Source of the DNA: Rhabdophis nuchalis
Taxonomy: Eukaryota > Chordata > Lepidosauria > Squamata > Natricidae
Direction: 5' to 3'
NCBI GenBank assembly: GCA_039707465.1
Contig: CM077643.1
Span: forward strand, 44,706,605 to 44,770,604
DNA length: 64,000 bases
The stretch's first letter is position 1; each line of letters opens with the position of its first letter. Position numbers and translations under genes: made by a program. Shown here in pieces: positions 1 through 10,075 of this stretch. The notes below the pieces were generated by a model. It worked only from the letters and a program-made list of their open reading frames with translations, had not been told where the DNA came from and did no database searches.

Positions 1-95
1 TCGAGTCGCGGGGCAAGTCCACAGGAATTGGCCCAAGCTCCCTCTGGAACCTTATCGGGTCCATCAGGAGCCTGGGGCGGAACCATATGGCCATT
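1..95 (-). mobile_element. L2-clade LINE fragment (region between endonuclease and RT)
   Basis: These bases closely match positions about 59057-59147, which lie just after the endonuclease domain of the antisense full-length L2 in this window. Orientation is minus. The element continues to the left of the window, so its size is unknown. Similarity stops near base 95. Confidence 0.75.
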
Positions 96-934
96 GGTTA
101 AATGAATAAATACTATTTTCTGATATTATGATCAGAATCGTTATTGCAATGCCTGCACTTATGGCATTTATATGCCAAATAACGTTGCTGATAAATTCAT
201 AGATAAAAATGAATTTTTATAAAGAGGGGAATTGCCCCTTAAAAGTCCTCTCACTTTCCTGGTGGAAAGTTTGGGAGCAAGCTTGATGAGAATAAATTAA
301 CTGACATACTGACATGCTGATTCTTTTTCTTTTAAAGATATTTTATTATTATTATTAAAAAAAAACGTTTTGGCCTTTATTTATTCTATTTATAGGGCTG
401 CCCATCTGAAACAAGTGACTCTTGGTGGCTAATAACAAGAAGATTAATCCAGGACAGTCTTAGGAAGTGGAGATGGGGGTGGGCAAAGAGAATGATGAGA
501 CCTGTTTGTAACAGATGGTGAACAATCAGTTGAAACTGAAATTGAAATTATTCATTACTTTGGGACCAGTCTGTGTTATGCTTGGCATCCTTAGCTAAAT
601 GACAGCTCTTGCTGTGGTCTCTATAGGGTTATTTACCCATGGTTTTTCTTGGTGACCTGACCCTCTTTCCATCTCTTTTAAGTGACTTTTTTATTTTCTA
701 GTCTTCACCAAGCTTTTTGTGCAGCCATATTGGCGTGTTCTGCCATATGCATTTTTCACCTAATTGGAAAATAAGAACAAAGAGCAGAATAGTTAAAACA
801 ATGGTATTTCTAGTACATATATATGAGTGTGAAAGCAGGATGCTAAGAAGGAACGAGAGATGAAATAAGAATCCTTTCAATTATTATTTCCAAGGTCCAG
901 ATCATGGATTTGGAGTTTGGTTCTTAACTGACCA
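96..934. other. Unassigned AT-rich DNA
   Basis: I see no convincing gene or repeat here. Around 335-440 there is an A/T-rich stretch followed by sequence resembling the 3' tail of an antisense retroelement, but it is too short to classify. The small open frames are chance frames without domains. Confidence 0.5.
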
Positions 935-990
935 GCTGGTCAGCCAGCCAGCCAGCCAACCAGCCAGCCAGCCAACCAACCCTTCATCAA
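935..990. repeat. (CCAG/CCAA)n tetranucleotide repeat
   Basis: About a dozen CCAG or CCAA units in tandem with slight variation; a simple microsatellite. Confidence 0.85.
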
Positions 991-1440
991 ATAACCCATT
1001 TAAGCCCATGATCAGCAAGCAGAAACTCATATGCTTTGGGCACATGAACTAGGATGAAGGATTATGCATTTCAAGGCTGAGAAAATGAAAGAAAGACAGC
1101 AGATGAAGTAGGTGGACAATAAGCAAGGAGACTGAGAATAACTGTAAGAACTATGAGTTCTGGACATGGGAGGTGAGGATAAATGTTTTTCCAAGACGTC
1201 ATGAGTCAGATCCAGAATTACCTAAATAATTCTGGCCAGTGGCCAAAGGCAGTGCAGCCAAAGGTCATGCTGCCTGAGGCTCATGGAAATAGAAATCCAG
1301 CACTTTTGAAGGACATCAAGCTGGGGAGATTTGCTATACCACATTACAAAAAAATATGCTTTTTCCTTAATCATGGAGTGAAAATGCCGGCTTGCCTCTT
1401 ATCTAAAGAACGGCAATCTTCTCTATTATCTAAGTGTCCT
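991..1440. other. Unassigned DNA
   Basis: No family recognised. A 97-residue open frame (1183-1476) has no domain I know and runs into the CR1 remnant that follows, so I do not call it a gene. Confidence 0.4.
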
Positions 1441-1690
1441 GATGGACCAACATTTAAGTATGAGTCAGCAGTGTGATGCAGCTGCCAAAAAAGCCAACAC
1501 AGTCTAGGTGCCATCAACAGAGGGATAGTATCAAGATCATGACAAGTGGAGGTACTGCTGTATACTGCTCTAGGGCAGCCACATTTGAAGCACTGCATCT
1601 AGTTCTGATCACCACAATGCAAAAAAAGACGGCGAGGCTCTAGGAAGAGAGTAGAGAAGAGAAGCAAAGTTGATAAGGGATATGGAGGTT
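1441..1690 (+). mobile_element. Degenerate CR1/L3 LINE fragment
   Basis: Sense-strand sequence matches the RT to C-terminal part of the CR1 copies elsewhere in the window, for example the stretch for a run of Ala/Lys codons, then 'SR..' and the 'QRR.TK' region just before the 3' part. Frames are broken, so it is an old copy. The hAT element at 1745 follows. Confidence 0.6.
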
Positions 1691-1744
1691 AAGTCATATG
1701 CTGAATGGGGTGTATGAGATGTTCAGGAAGGGGTAGAACCTCTG

Positions 1745-2092
1745 CAGTGGTGGGTTTTGGATCCTGTTCTAACTGGTACAGTTGGAACGGACCCGACATC
1801 ACCCACATAGATGCATTCAGTATGCATGCACACACGCGCGGTGCACGCATGCATCGTACCTGCCAGCGACGCCTCTGCAAGCCTCTGCGATGCTCCAGCT
1901 GCTTGGTGGAGCATTGCGCAGGTGCTGTACACACCATGCGCATGTGCGGAAGCACCAAATGATTTAAAATACAGGTAAGGAGCTCAGGTAGGCGGGTCAG
2001 CCCTCTGGAGCACTGTACCGGAACGGTGCCCAGTGCTCCAGGCAGGCTCCGGTACACCCATACCGGGGTGTATCACCTGGAACCCACCACTG
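1745..2092. mobile_element. hAT-type non-autonomous element, 8-bp TSD AACCTCTG/CACCTCTG
   Basis: The left end reads CAGTGGTGGGTT and the right end AACCCACCACTG, a perfect 12-bp terminal inverted repeat beginning CAGTGG. The flanks 1737-1744 and 2093-2100 match at 7 of 8 bases. The inside is rich in GCATGC and CACGCG alternations. There is no transposase frame, so it must have been moved in trans. This is one of the few elements here whose duplication lacks the central TA. Confidence 0.8.
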
Positions 2093-2100
2093 CACCTCTG

Positions 2101-2639
2101 GTATAGGGGCATATCATGTCCTTTTAGGGCCGCTTTTGGGCAGCTCATCCACTTTTGGTCCCCACCTGTCATTCAGCTCTCATCTGTGCCTCCTAGTAGC
2201 TGTAGCATGCACAGCAACCAGACCCTGGGCAACAGGCTTCGACAAGCTGGCCAAACCAGGTTGAGAGTAGCTGTTGGGTCATTGACCTTCGGTGAGATAG
2301 AGACTTGTCTATCCTGAGTGTGTGATGACAGATTCCAGTGGATTGAGCAGATGAAACCTACTAGAACAGGACAACGGTCATGAAGGTGGTCTCTACAAGC
2401 AATGTGGTACGCTAAGAGCACGGCAAGACACGAAAGACGCCCTGGTCAACCACTGTACCCAGCCCATCTCCAACTGTCTCAACTCTTGTCCTGCTAATAG
2501 AGCAAGATGGAATCTGGAAAGGGAGAATGAGGCTGACTCTGCGCATCTCTCCCTCACTCTAATTCAATTCATGCACATGTCTTGACATCCCCTCAATTAA
2601 ATGTCAAGGCCCTCTTTGAACAGGGCGGACAAACATCAT
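2101..2639. other. Unassigned DNA
   Basis: No gene or repeat recognised. Open frames here have no known domain. Confidence 0.4.
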
Positions 2640-3012
2640 ATGTTGAATGGAAAAGGGAACTAGGTATGTTTAGACTAGCAAAGAGAAGGCTTAGTGGAGC
2701 CCCAATACTTGAATGTCTGCCACAGGGAAGAGGGGCTCAAATTAATCTCCATAGCACCAGAGGGTAGGAGAAGAAGCGATAGATTGAAACTCATCAGAGA
2801 GAGAGATTCAACCTGGAATTAAGGAGAAATTTCTTGACAAGGAGAACAATTAATTAATAGAATAACTTGCCCCCCAGAGTTGTGGAACATTGGAGGTTTT
2901 CAAGAAAAGATTGAATAACCATTTGCCTGAGATGATATAAGGACTCTTGTCTTGACAGGGGGAATTGGACTGGAAAACCTCCTAGGTCTCTTCCAGCCTT
3001 ATGATTCTTTGA
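2640..3012 (+). mobile_element. CR1/L3 LINE 3' part
   Basis: Sense orientation. It contains degenerate versions of the CR1 C-terminal segment (the region read as 'RRNFL', 'N..LPP' and 'F.KRL' in better copies) followed by the typical 3' text in which two paired 'GGAC' and 'CCTTCCA'-like blocks end the element. Several frameshifts are present. It is clearly the same family as the copies near 26.7 kb and 62.2 kb, but older. Confidence 0.75.
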
Positions 3013-3640
3013 TCCTCCATTATATCATCTTTCTATGCTTATATTTATACTGTTGTCTGTTGTTCACATCATGTACATCATTCTGACCATATGACAAAGT
3101 TTCTGCAAAGAACTATTGCGCCCTCATTCTCAATGCCTTCCATAGGCTCTTCTCCCTTTGTTCCCATACTCCAACATAGCAATCTTTTGACATTCTTTTC
3201 CGCAGCTCCTCCATCCACTAACCATTCGAACTTACCTTGAAAGAGTTTCTATCATTCACCCATCGTAGACATGTAGAATGTAGTAGACAACCTTCTTATT
3301 TGAAAGTTCTGAACATTACATGGGTGACACCTTTCTCTTTCAAGATCTGATGGACTTGGCCTTTCCACAATTATCCCTGGGGTCTTGGAAACTACAGCAG
3401 TTCTCAAAATATTTTGATTAGGATTATTTTTAAAGGTTTGTTAAAAACAATAAGAATAATTGGGGGAAAAGTAACCCTTGGGAAGAGAAGAACGCACAAC
3501 GATCTAATGAATCTTCTGATGTTATACAGATTAAATCTGTATGGTCTGGATGAACTACAATAATATAAACACTGTATTATAAGGAAAGTAAAGGGTTTTA
3601 GAAACTCAATATCGCTGTAAACATGTGGGTGTAGAATGGG
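3013..3640. other. Unassigned AT-rich DNA
   Basis: No recognisable gene or repeat. The frame at 3404-3757 on the minus strand is AT-rich and has no domain. Confidence 0.4.
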
Positions 3641-3990
3641 GAAATATAAAGTCCTACATCTAGAGAGTAAAATAATGAAAGGTGAGATAGGTGAGATTTG
3701 GTTCAGTGGTAATACTTGTGAAAAAGATCTGGGTGTTGCAAACTGAATATGAAACAAAAATGTGATCCAGCTGCTGAAAAGATAAATATTATTTTAGAAA
3801 GTAGGAAGAGGAGCATGGAGCCCAGGTCGTAGGAAACAACTGTCCTGTTTTAGTCTGCCTTGGTTGGGCTCCATTGGAATTCTGTCTCATTTCTAGAAAT
3901 AATATTTTTTGGGGGGAAATCAGAAAACTGGACATATTTGAAGGAAAGCTACCAAAATGATGAAGTGACAACAACTCTTACATCACCAAA
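3641..3990 (+). mobile_element. Very old CR1-like LINE fragment
   Basis: Two short stretches (near 3690-3795 and 3865-3965) resemble the CR1 sense strand, where 'DLGV' is followed by a 'C.AA.K' motif and then the region ahead of the 3' end. Identity is low, so this is a tentative call. Confidence 0.35.
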
Positions 3991-4090
3991 AGCAAGTATC
4001 TTGATGCCAAATCTGGCTACTACCACAATGATGGACCTTCCCCTTCCCAACAGAATAGGTTTACTTTTAGTCCTTTATCTGGTGCATCTA

Positions 4091-4463
4091 CAGGTAGTCC
4101 TTGACTTACAACAGTTCATTTAGTGACCATCCAAAGTTACAACGGTACTGAAAAAAGTGACATGACCATTTTTCATACGTACAATTGTTGCAGCATCCCC
4201 GTAGTCACATGATCAAAATTCAGATGCTTCATTTCCTATTTCCGTTCATATTTATGACGGTTGCAGTGTCCCAAGATCATGTGACAAGCAAAGTCAATGG
4301 GGAATCCAGATTCACTTAACTAACTTAACCAATGCAATGATTCACTTACGGTAACCGCCGTGGCAAGAAAAGTCGTAAAATGGGTCAAAACGCCCTTAAC
4401 CATGTTTCCCTTAGCAAACATAAATGCTGGGCTCAATTGTGGTCGTAACTCGAGGACTACCTG
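4091..4463. mobile_element. Non-autonomous DNA element with CAGGTAGTCC termini
   Basis: The left end starts CAGGTAGTCCTTGACTTA and the right end closes with the near-complement ending GGACTACCTG (about 18 of 22 terminal bases pair). The inside consists of phrases about 'TTAAGTGAATC' and 'GTCATAA' in both orientations, which makes the element largely self-complementary. I could not find a matching target duplication, so the superfamily is not settled. Related segments lie at 7736-8312, 48285-48490 and 61865-62160. Confidence 0.6.
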
Positions 4464-4885
4464 TGTAATGGGGAATAAAAAAAATAGTTAAGGTGAAACT
4501 CGAGGCCACTCCCCTTCAGAAGCATCTGGCCTTTATAAAGAACGAAGCACAAGGATTGCAGTACAAATAGAATTAGACATTTGATTTACAGCAGCCACTG
4601 GAATTCTTTCATAATGGCTTCTTAGCTTTTCTACAATAAATCAGAAGATTTTGTATCTCCCTATTCTTGTTTATCTGGATCTGTCCATCTTGCCGAGGAG
4701 AAGCTTAACAGATGAGGGGACTGGAAACCCAAGTCCTATGAGGAATAGTTGCAAGAACGGTATGCTTAGCCTGCAGAAGAGAAGACTTAGGAGAGATACT
4801 ACAGCCATCTTTAGATATCTAATGCATTCTTGCGTAAAATAAGGAGTGCAATTGCTTTATTGTATTTATTTATTTTTATTCATTC
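4464..4885 (+). other. Mostly unassigned; weak CR1 remnant around 4690-4835
   Basis: Around 4690-4835 the sense strand recalls the CR1 segment 'GLE..SYEE..QERYA', with indels. The remainder is not assigned. Confidence 0.3.
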
Positions 4886-5248
4886 GCTAGCTGATAACCC
4901 AGTGCTGCCCGGGTATTTATTTATCCCAACCCTCCTTCCATGAATGTCGCCGCAATTTCTAATGTTGGATTTCCCCCCTTACCAGAGGAAACCCCCTTGT
5001 GGAGTATTGTGAAGCCGTTATCATGGCAACTCCACTGCTCTGTACAGTAGAAGCCACTGCTCTGTACAGTAGAAGCCATTTTAAGGCAGTACGGTAGAAG
5101 CCGTTTTAAGGCACAACAAGCTCTTAAAAGAACACCCCCCCGAGGGGTGTTAGGAGTGTCTTACCCCCCACAGTATTGTTACCAGAGGGTAAGTCATCTG
5201 TGTACCAAGTTTGGTTGAAATTGCTCAAGGCATTCCAGAGTTATGCTG
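4886..5248 (-). mobile_element. Possible Helitron-like element end
   Basis: Read on the minus strand, the segment ends with a GC-rich imperfect hairpin around 'ACCCGGGCAGCACTGGGT' followed by TATCAGCTAG. Helitron 3' ends are typically a short hairpin followed by CTRR. The opposite end and a helicase gene are not visible, so this is tentative. It could instead be part of another squamate repeat that carries this motif. Confidence 0.3.
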
Positions 5249-5277
5249 GAACACACACACACACACACACACACACA
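5249..5277. repeat. (CA)n dinucleotide repeat
   Basis: About 14 CA units in tandem. Confidence 0.95.
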
Positions 5278-5289
5278 TTTTTATATATT

Positions 5290-5502
5290 TAGATATGTAT
5301 CCCACCTTTATCGTTTTTACCAATAACTCATATTCAACACACCTTCTTCCTATTTTCCCCATAACAACAACCTGGTGAGGTGAGTTGGGCTGAGAGGAAG
5401 AGTGACTGGCCCAAGGTCACCCAGCTGGCTTTCATGGCTAAAGTGGGACTCAACTTCTTCCTAGTCTGGTGCCTTAACCACTAGACCAGGCTGGCTCACA
5501 GA
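5290..5502 (-). mobile_element. tRNA-derived SINE
   Basis: Read on the minus strand the element starts with a tRNA-like A-box (CCTAGTGGTTAAGGC form, around 5470-5490). It then contains the block whose complement reads 'GGTCACCCAGCTGG' and ends with an AT-rich tail. The tRNA-like head indicates transcription by RNA polymerase III and movement by a partner LINE. Confidence 0.6.
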
Positions 5503-5529
5503 AAGCAAAATCAGAACCAATTGAGTTTG

Positions 5530-5717
5530 GAAGGAAATAAATTCAGGTAAGGTAATAGAAGGAACTTCCTAACCATAAAGGCTTTTCAACCAGCGGCATA
5601 GCTTGCCTCGTGAAGTGGCACGTCTCTTTTTATTGTAGGACTTCCATCAGAGGTTGGATAGTCATCCATTTGAAATGCTGTAGCAGATCTTGAACTGAGC
5701 TGGGGGTAGGATTAGAT
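5530..5717 (+). mobile_element. CR1 LINE 3' part, left piece
   Basis: Sense-strand CR1 3' text, degraded. It is interrupted by the hAT element at 5718 and resumes at 6101-6145 with the usual terminal phrase about a 'GGTTAGATGAC' motif and 'TTCTGTGA'. The hAT is therefore younger than this CR1. Confidence 0.6.
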
Positions 5718-6100
5718 CAGTGGTGGGATTCAAATAATTTAACAACCAGTTCTCTGCCCTAGTGACCAGCTAGGTAGGCGTGGCTCGGTGGTCATGTGAC
5801 TGGATGGGTGTGACCTGGGTGTGACCAAATCAACGTTACTCACTACAATGGGCGCTTCGCCTTAGCTCTTACAATATAATAAGGGTTAACCGGAGAGGCA
5901 GTTCCAGTAGGGAGGGCAATAAAGATGAGGCTAGAAACAACACCAGAATGTTTCCTTCCTGCCTTCCTTACAGGATTAGCCCTGTAAAGTGGGGAAAAAA
6001 TCAAAATGAGATTTCTTCCAACAACCGGTTCTCCGAACTGCTTAGAAAGTTAACAACTGGTTCTCCCGAATAGGTACGAACTGGCTGAATCCAACCACTG
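5718..6100. mobile_element. hAT-type non-autonomous element, TSD GATTAGAT/GGTTAGAT
   Basis: The ends are CAGTGGTGGGATTCAA and the near-complement GAATCCAACCACTG. Flanking octamers at 5710-5717 and 6101-6108 match at 7 of 8 bases and have TA in the middle. The inside carries the 'CCAGTTCTC' and 'CCGGTTCTC' phrases near both ends. No coding capacity. Confidence 0.85.
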
Positions 6101-6344
6101 GGTTAGATGACACATGAGTTACCTTCCGATTCTGTGAAGGAATGGATTTTAAATTGATTTGTCAGGTTTAATCTGGCCATTTCTAAACCCTAGACACTCA
6201 TGAATGCTAATGTACTGCACAAAAACTTCTCTTGGTGTTGGGAATATAGTGAAAAAAGTGACAATTTTTTACATCGACCAATTAAAGCGTCAACATAACT
6301 GGCTTACGTTTTAAAAATCCAATAATTTTCAGTAATTATAATGT

Positions 6345-6765
6345 GTGACCAAAACAGCATAAAAGGAAACAGGCATGTAGGTCGTTCCAGAGGGGAGGGG
6401 CTGGCACAGAGAAGGCTCTCCCCCGGGGGGTCGCCAGGCGGCATTGTTTGGCCGACAGCACCCTGAGGAGGCCTAGTCTGTGGGAGCGAACTGGTCGGTG
6501 GGAGGTATTTGGTAGCAGGAGGTGGTCTTGTAAATAACCAGGACCCGTGCCATGGAGCACTTTGAAGATGGTTACTAGCACCTTGAAGCGCACCCGGAAA
6601 GCCACAGGCAGCCAGTGCAGCTCACGCAGGAGAGGTGTCACGTGGGAGCACCTTGAGGCTCCCAGAATCCCCCGCGCGGCCGCATTCTGCACTAACTGGA
6701 GCCTCCGGGTGGACCTCAAGGGCAGTCCCATGTAGAGAGCATTGCAATAGTCCAGGCGGGAAATT
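6345..6765 (-). pseudogene. L2 LINE RT C-terminal fragment
   Basis: The minus strand encodes an almost complete L2 C-terminal domain. It runs from 'MGLPLRSTRRLQLVQNAAAR' through 'ELHWLPVAFRVRFKVL' to 'PLWNDL', then is disrupted before the normal end. The piece is 5'-truncated at about 6765, where it abuts a SINE. It is more diverged than the 36-40 kb copy. Confidence 0.85.
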
Positions 6766-6902
6766 TTTACATGCTAGGTTGGCAGATGCTGGGACAAGTA
6801 ATGGGAGCTCACTCCATTATGTGGCGCCAGAGATTATAACCGCTGAACTGCCAACCTTTCTAATCAACAAGCTCAGCATCTTAGCCACTGAGCCACCACG
6901 TC
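6766..6902 (-). mobile_element. tRNA-derived SINE, truncated
   Basis: On the minus strand it starts with GGACGTGGTGGCTCAGTGG-like A-box sequence (6885-6902), then a degraded B-box. It is the same family as 33449-33645 (+) and 48788-49140 (-). The 3' part is lost at the junction with the L2 fragment. Confidence 0.75.
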
Positions 6903-7019
6903 CTAATCATATTAAGGTCATAATATTAAGACATTGGAATCATCTGACAAAGGTGGATGGTGGTGGAGACTCAAACAGAGAAAAGACAATATCCCTTCTG
7001 CACACAGTCTAATTAAAAA

Positions 7020-7735
7020 ATGGAATTTGCGAATATAAGAGTATTGAGAAGTCATAAAGAGTAAGGCTGTTTTGGCTTCAGATAGCACTTGAGATCCACA
7101 AGCGCAAAGATATTGGTGTAAGATAAAGGATTGGGTTATTGAGATCATGGGAGTCACTTTTCAACTAAAACCAGAGGTTTATTTTATTGGGGATAAACCC
7201 TGGTGGCATAAGGAGGAAAGACTGGTATCTTTTTATACATATTACCACTGCAGCTAGAATAGTATACGCGCAGTTTTGGAAAGGGAAGGAACTACCATCA
7301 AACCAACTAATTATCAACAAAATCTTCTGGTGTGCTGAATGTGATAGATTAAGATATATTCTTAAGGATAGACAAGAAACAATATTTTGCCAAAGTTGGG
7401 AAAAATGGTACAAATGGATAGAGGTAAAAAGATTACGGGATAAGCGATAGGGAAAAATGTACAGTGCAGATATGTAAATAGTAAATAAAATAAATATATG
7501 GAGCAATAACAACTATAAAGGACTAAGGATTAATAAATGTAGGAGGTAGACAGACAAAAATAACTGGAAATGTAGTAAGATGATATATGATGTTACTTTG
7601 TAACTGTGTACATATAGGGGGTGAGTCACTCCCAGTTGTATCTATGTAGTTTTGTTTTGTTAACGTCCTTTTTCCGTTTTCTTTCTTTTTTGTTCATAGT
7701 TTACAATAATAATGATGATTTTAAAAAAAGATAGT
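7020..7735 (+). pseudogene. L1 LINE ORF2 C-terminus and 3' UTR
   Basis: The frame 7187-7450 reads 'TAARIVYAQFWKGKELPS' and later 'WYKWI', typical of the C-terminal tail of L1 ORF2. A roughly 280-bp AT-rich 3' region follows, ending in a T-rich stretch with 'AATAATAATGATGAT'. Upstream frames are broken. An incomplete, inactive L1. Confidence 0.65.
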
Positions 7736-8312
7736 ACTTGAGATCCCAAATGGGACCAGAATTTCCATTGCTAAATAAGGCAGTTGTTAAATGAGTCACA
7801 TCCGATGTTATGTTTTTGGTTTTTGCCAAGGTTCTTAAGCAAATCACTACAATTGTTAAGAGAATCACATGGTCATTAAGTGAATCTGGCTTTCCCCATT
7901 GACTTTGCTTGTCAGAAGCCAGCTGGGGAGGTTGCAAATAGCAACCACGTGTCCCTGGCACAGGCAGTCACAATTACCACCGCAAAATGTATGTTGCTAA
8001 GTGAGAGATTTGTTAAGTGAGCTTTGCCCCAGTTCACGATTTTTCGTGCCACAGTTGTTAAGTGAATCATTGCGGTTGTTAAATTAGTAACACGGTTGTT
8101 AAGTGGATCTGGATTCCCTTTGACTTTACTTGTCAGAAGATCATCAAAGACGATCACTTGATCCCAGGACGCTGCAAGCGTCATAACTATGAACCAGTTG
8201 TCAAGCATCTGAATGTAAATCTCGTGACCATGCAATGGTCATAAGTGTGGGAAATGGCCATAAGTCACTTTTGTCAGTGCCTTTGTGACTTCAAACAGTC
8301 ACTAATGAACTT
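7736..8312. mobile_element. Two diverged segments of the TTAAGTGAATC-type DNA repeat
   Basis: Phrases such as TTGTTAAGTGAATC, GACTTTGCTTGTCAGAAG and GGTCATAAGT recur twice (7770-7925 and 7975-8312). They match the inside of the element at 4091-4463. The ends are worn, and I cannot define termini or a target duplication. Confidence 0.5.
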
Positions 8313-8559
8313 CATGTTTTACCATCTGTAAAAAGAATTTTTTATCTGATCTAAATCTTTCTGTCATTTGGCAAACTATTGACAAATCTGTCTCCTATAC
8401 CAAATTTTTGTCTTGTTTTTAAGCTGTTCTCTTTCATTAAAGATTAATGGATCAGCATAAGACTACCAAGTGTATGTAACGGTTCTTTCTTGTTTTAAAA
8501 AAAATAAAAAGCTTCCTGAGATGATAGCAACAAAGGGATTTTAGGATATAATCTTACTA

Positions 8560-9026
8560 TATAGCTATTTCAAACTCTCAGTATGGGACATTTAACAAGA
8601 TTTAACAAGATGGTTTTCAAAACTATATTAATTGTAAATTTATCATACCATATAGACAGACATGCCACCCAAATCTCAACGTCTGGCTCTGATATTCCAA
8701 CACTCCTATTTTTGTACTTTGTTCTACTAACAAAGTTGCCCATTTGTTCATCCATACTAAACAAAATGTCTCAAATATAATTTTAAATTGAATAATCCCA
8801 ATCTTCCTCTTTCTTACACATTTTGCGGCAATTTACATGTAATTCTTGGTTTCTTACCTTGCCATAAACATTTAGAAATGTCTTTCTGCCATTGTTTAAA
8901 AAGTAAGTCAGTTAGTATACTTTGAAATAAAGATAAAAGCCTAAGTAAAACATTCATCTTAATAACCAAGACTCTACCCAAAATGTTAATTGTAATTTAT
9001 CCCAACTCACTAACAACATTCTAGAC
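8560..9026 (-). pseudogene. Old antisense L1 ORF2 segment (1)
   Basis: The complement of 8800-8965 reads, with gaps, 'IKMNVLLRLLSLFQSI' followed by 'WQKDISKCLWQGKKPRI', a hallmark stretch of L1 ORF2 downstream of the RT core. Stops and frameshifts are present. The same L1 continues at 9258-9467 and 9935-10075, separated by two hAT elements. Confidence 0.7.
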
Positions 9027-9249
9027 CAGTAGTAGTCAACCTGGTCCCTAGCGCCCACTAGTGGGCGTTCCAGCTTTCAGGGTGGGCGGTGGGGGTTTTG
9101 TCCGATACTGAAGCACTTTCCTTTTTTTAATTTAATTGACTTCCCTACTTTATAAATCACCATTACTGTGGAACCGGTGGGTGGTTAGAAAATTTTACTA
9201 ACAGAGATACAAAAGTAGGCAGTGGGTATAAAAAGGTTGACTATCCCTG
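9027..9249. mobile_element. hAT-type MITE, TSD TTCTAGAC/TTCTATAC
   Basis: Ends CAGTAGTAGTCAACCT and AGGTTGACTATCCCTG form an imperfect inverted repeat. The 8-bp flanks (9019-9026, 9250-9257) differ at one base and have a central TA. It contains the phrase 'GCCCACTAGTGGGCG' near the left end. A second copy at 23270 is split by an L2. Confidence 0.88.
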
Positions 9250-9257
9250 TTCTATAC

Positions 9258-9467
9258 TTTAACATAGTTATTCGAAAACAACATACAATTCACATTAATT
9301 AGCATAATCCCTAAGTATTTAACTTTCTTCTCCATTTTAAAACTAAGCCTTTCCATCAAAATCTCTTAGTCTTGTATGTCCATATTTTCAGTCAACATCT
9401 TTGTCTTCTCATTGTTGACCTTAAAACTTGCCAATCTGCCAAAGTCCTTCAGGTTCTTTGTTAAATG
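9258..9467 (-). pseudogene. Old antisense L1 ORF2 segment (2)
   Basis: The complement reads 'FKVNNEKTKML' and then 'KKVKYLGIML', the L1 ORF2 motifs just after the RT active site. It joins segment 1 once the hAT at 9027-9249 is removed. Confidence 0.75.
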
Positions 9468-9475
9468 TTCTATAC

Positions 9476-9926
9476 CAGTGGTGGCGAACCTTTTGGACAC
9501 CGAGTAGCCAAACTGGAACGTGTGTGCATGCACATGCGCCAGAGCACTAGAAATCCGAAGACCAGTTGGCTGGCATGCACATGCCTGGTTTTTTGGCTGG
9601 TTTTGGCCATTTTTGGGGCCGTTTTTGGGCTGTTTTCAGGCTGTTTTTGGGCTGTTTTCAGACTGTTCTTCTGGCCATTTATAGGCTGTTTTTCAGTCCA
9701 TTTTCAGTCGGTTTTTTGTTTTTCTACCAGAGCGCCAAAAACAGCCTGCAAAATGGTCAAAAACAGCCTGATAACGGTCTGGAAATGGTCTGGAAATGGC
9801 CAACACCAGTCTGTTTTGGGGGCATTTGGGGCTGTTTTCATGCCATTTTCTGGCACTCCAGCAGCTGGTGATGGCCTGCGTGTCCACAGAGGGCTCTGGC
9901 ACCTCGCCATAGGTTTGCCATCATGG
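9476..9926. mobile_element. hAT-type MITE, TSD TTCTATAC/TTCTATAA
   Basis: The left end is CAGTGGTGGCGAACCTTTT and the right end closes with AGGTTTGCCATCATGG. Flanking octamers (9468-9475, 9927-9934) match at 7 of 8 bases. The core has many repeats of 'GGCTGTTTT' and its complement, which give large chance frames on both strands. Same family as 18064 and 51326. Confidence 0.85.
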
Positions 9927-9934
9927 TTCTATAA

Positions 9935-10075
9935 CGTTATGGGGTTCTTGGAATTCCAAAATGAAGACATCAGCAAAAACTCTCAGTTGAACTATATTTT
10001 GAATGAGCCCCCAGTGACTTGTTTAAACAAGCTAATCTCTTCCTAGCTGCCTTTCCAGTCTGGCATGCCATTTCT
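9935..10075 (-). pseudogene. Old antisense L1 ORF2 segment (3)
   Basis: The complement contains 'FADV.IL' in place of the RT active-site box FADD, directly preceding segment 2. The L2 at 10076 interrupts the L1 again. Confidence 0.55.

Noticed and set aside
9465..10046. 193-codon frame as a membrane protein
   Set aside because: The hydrophobic run comes from GGCTGTTTT repeats inside a hAT MITE.
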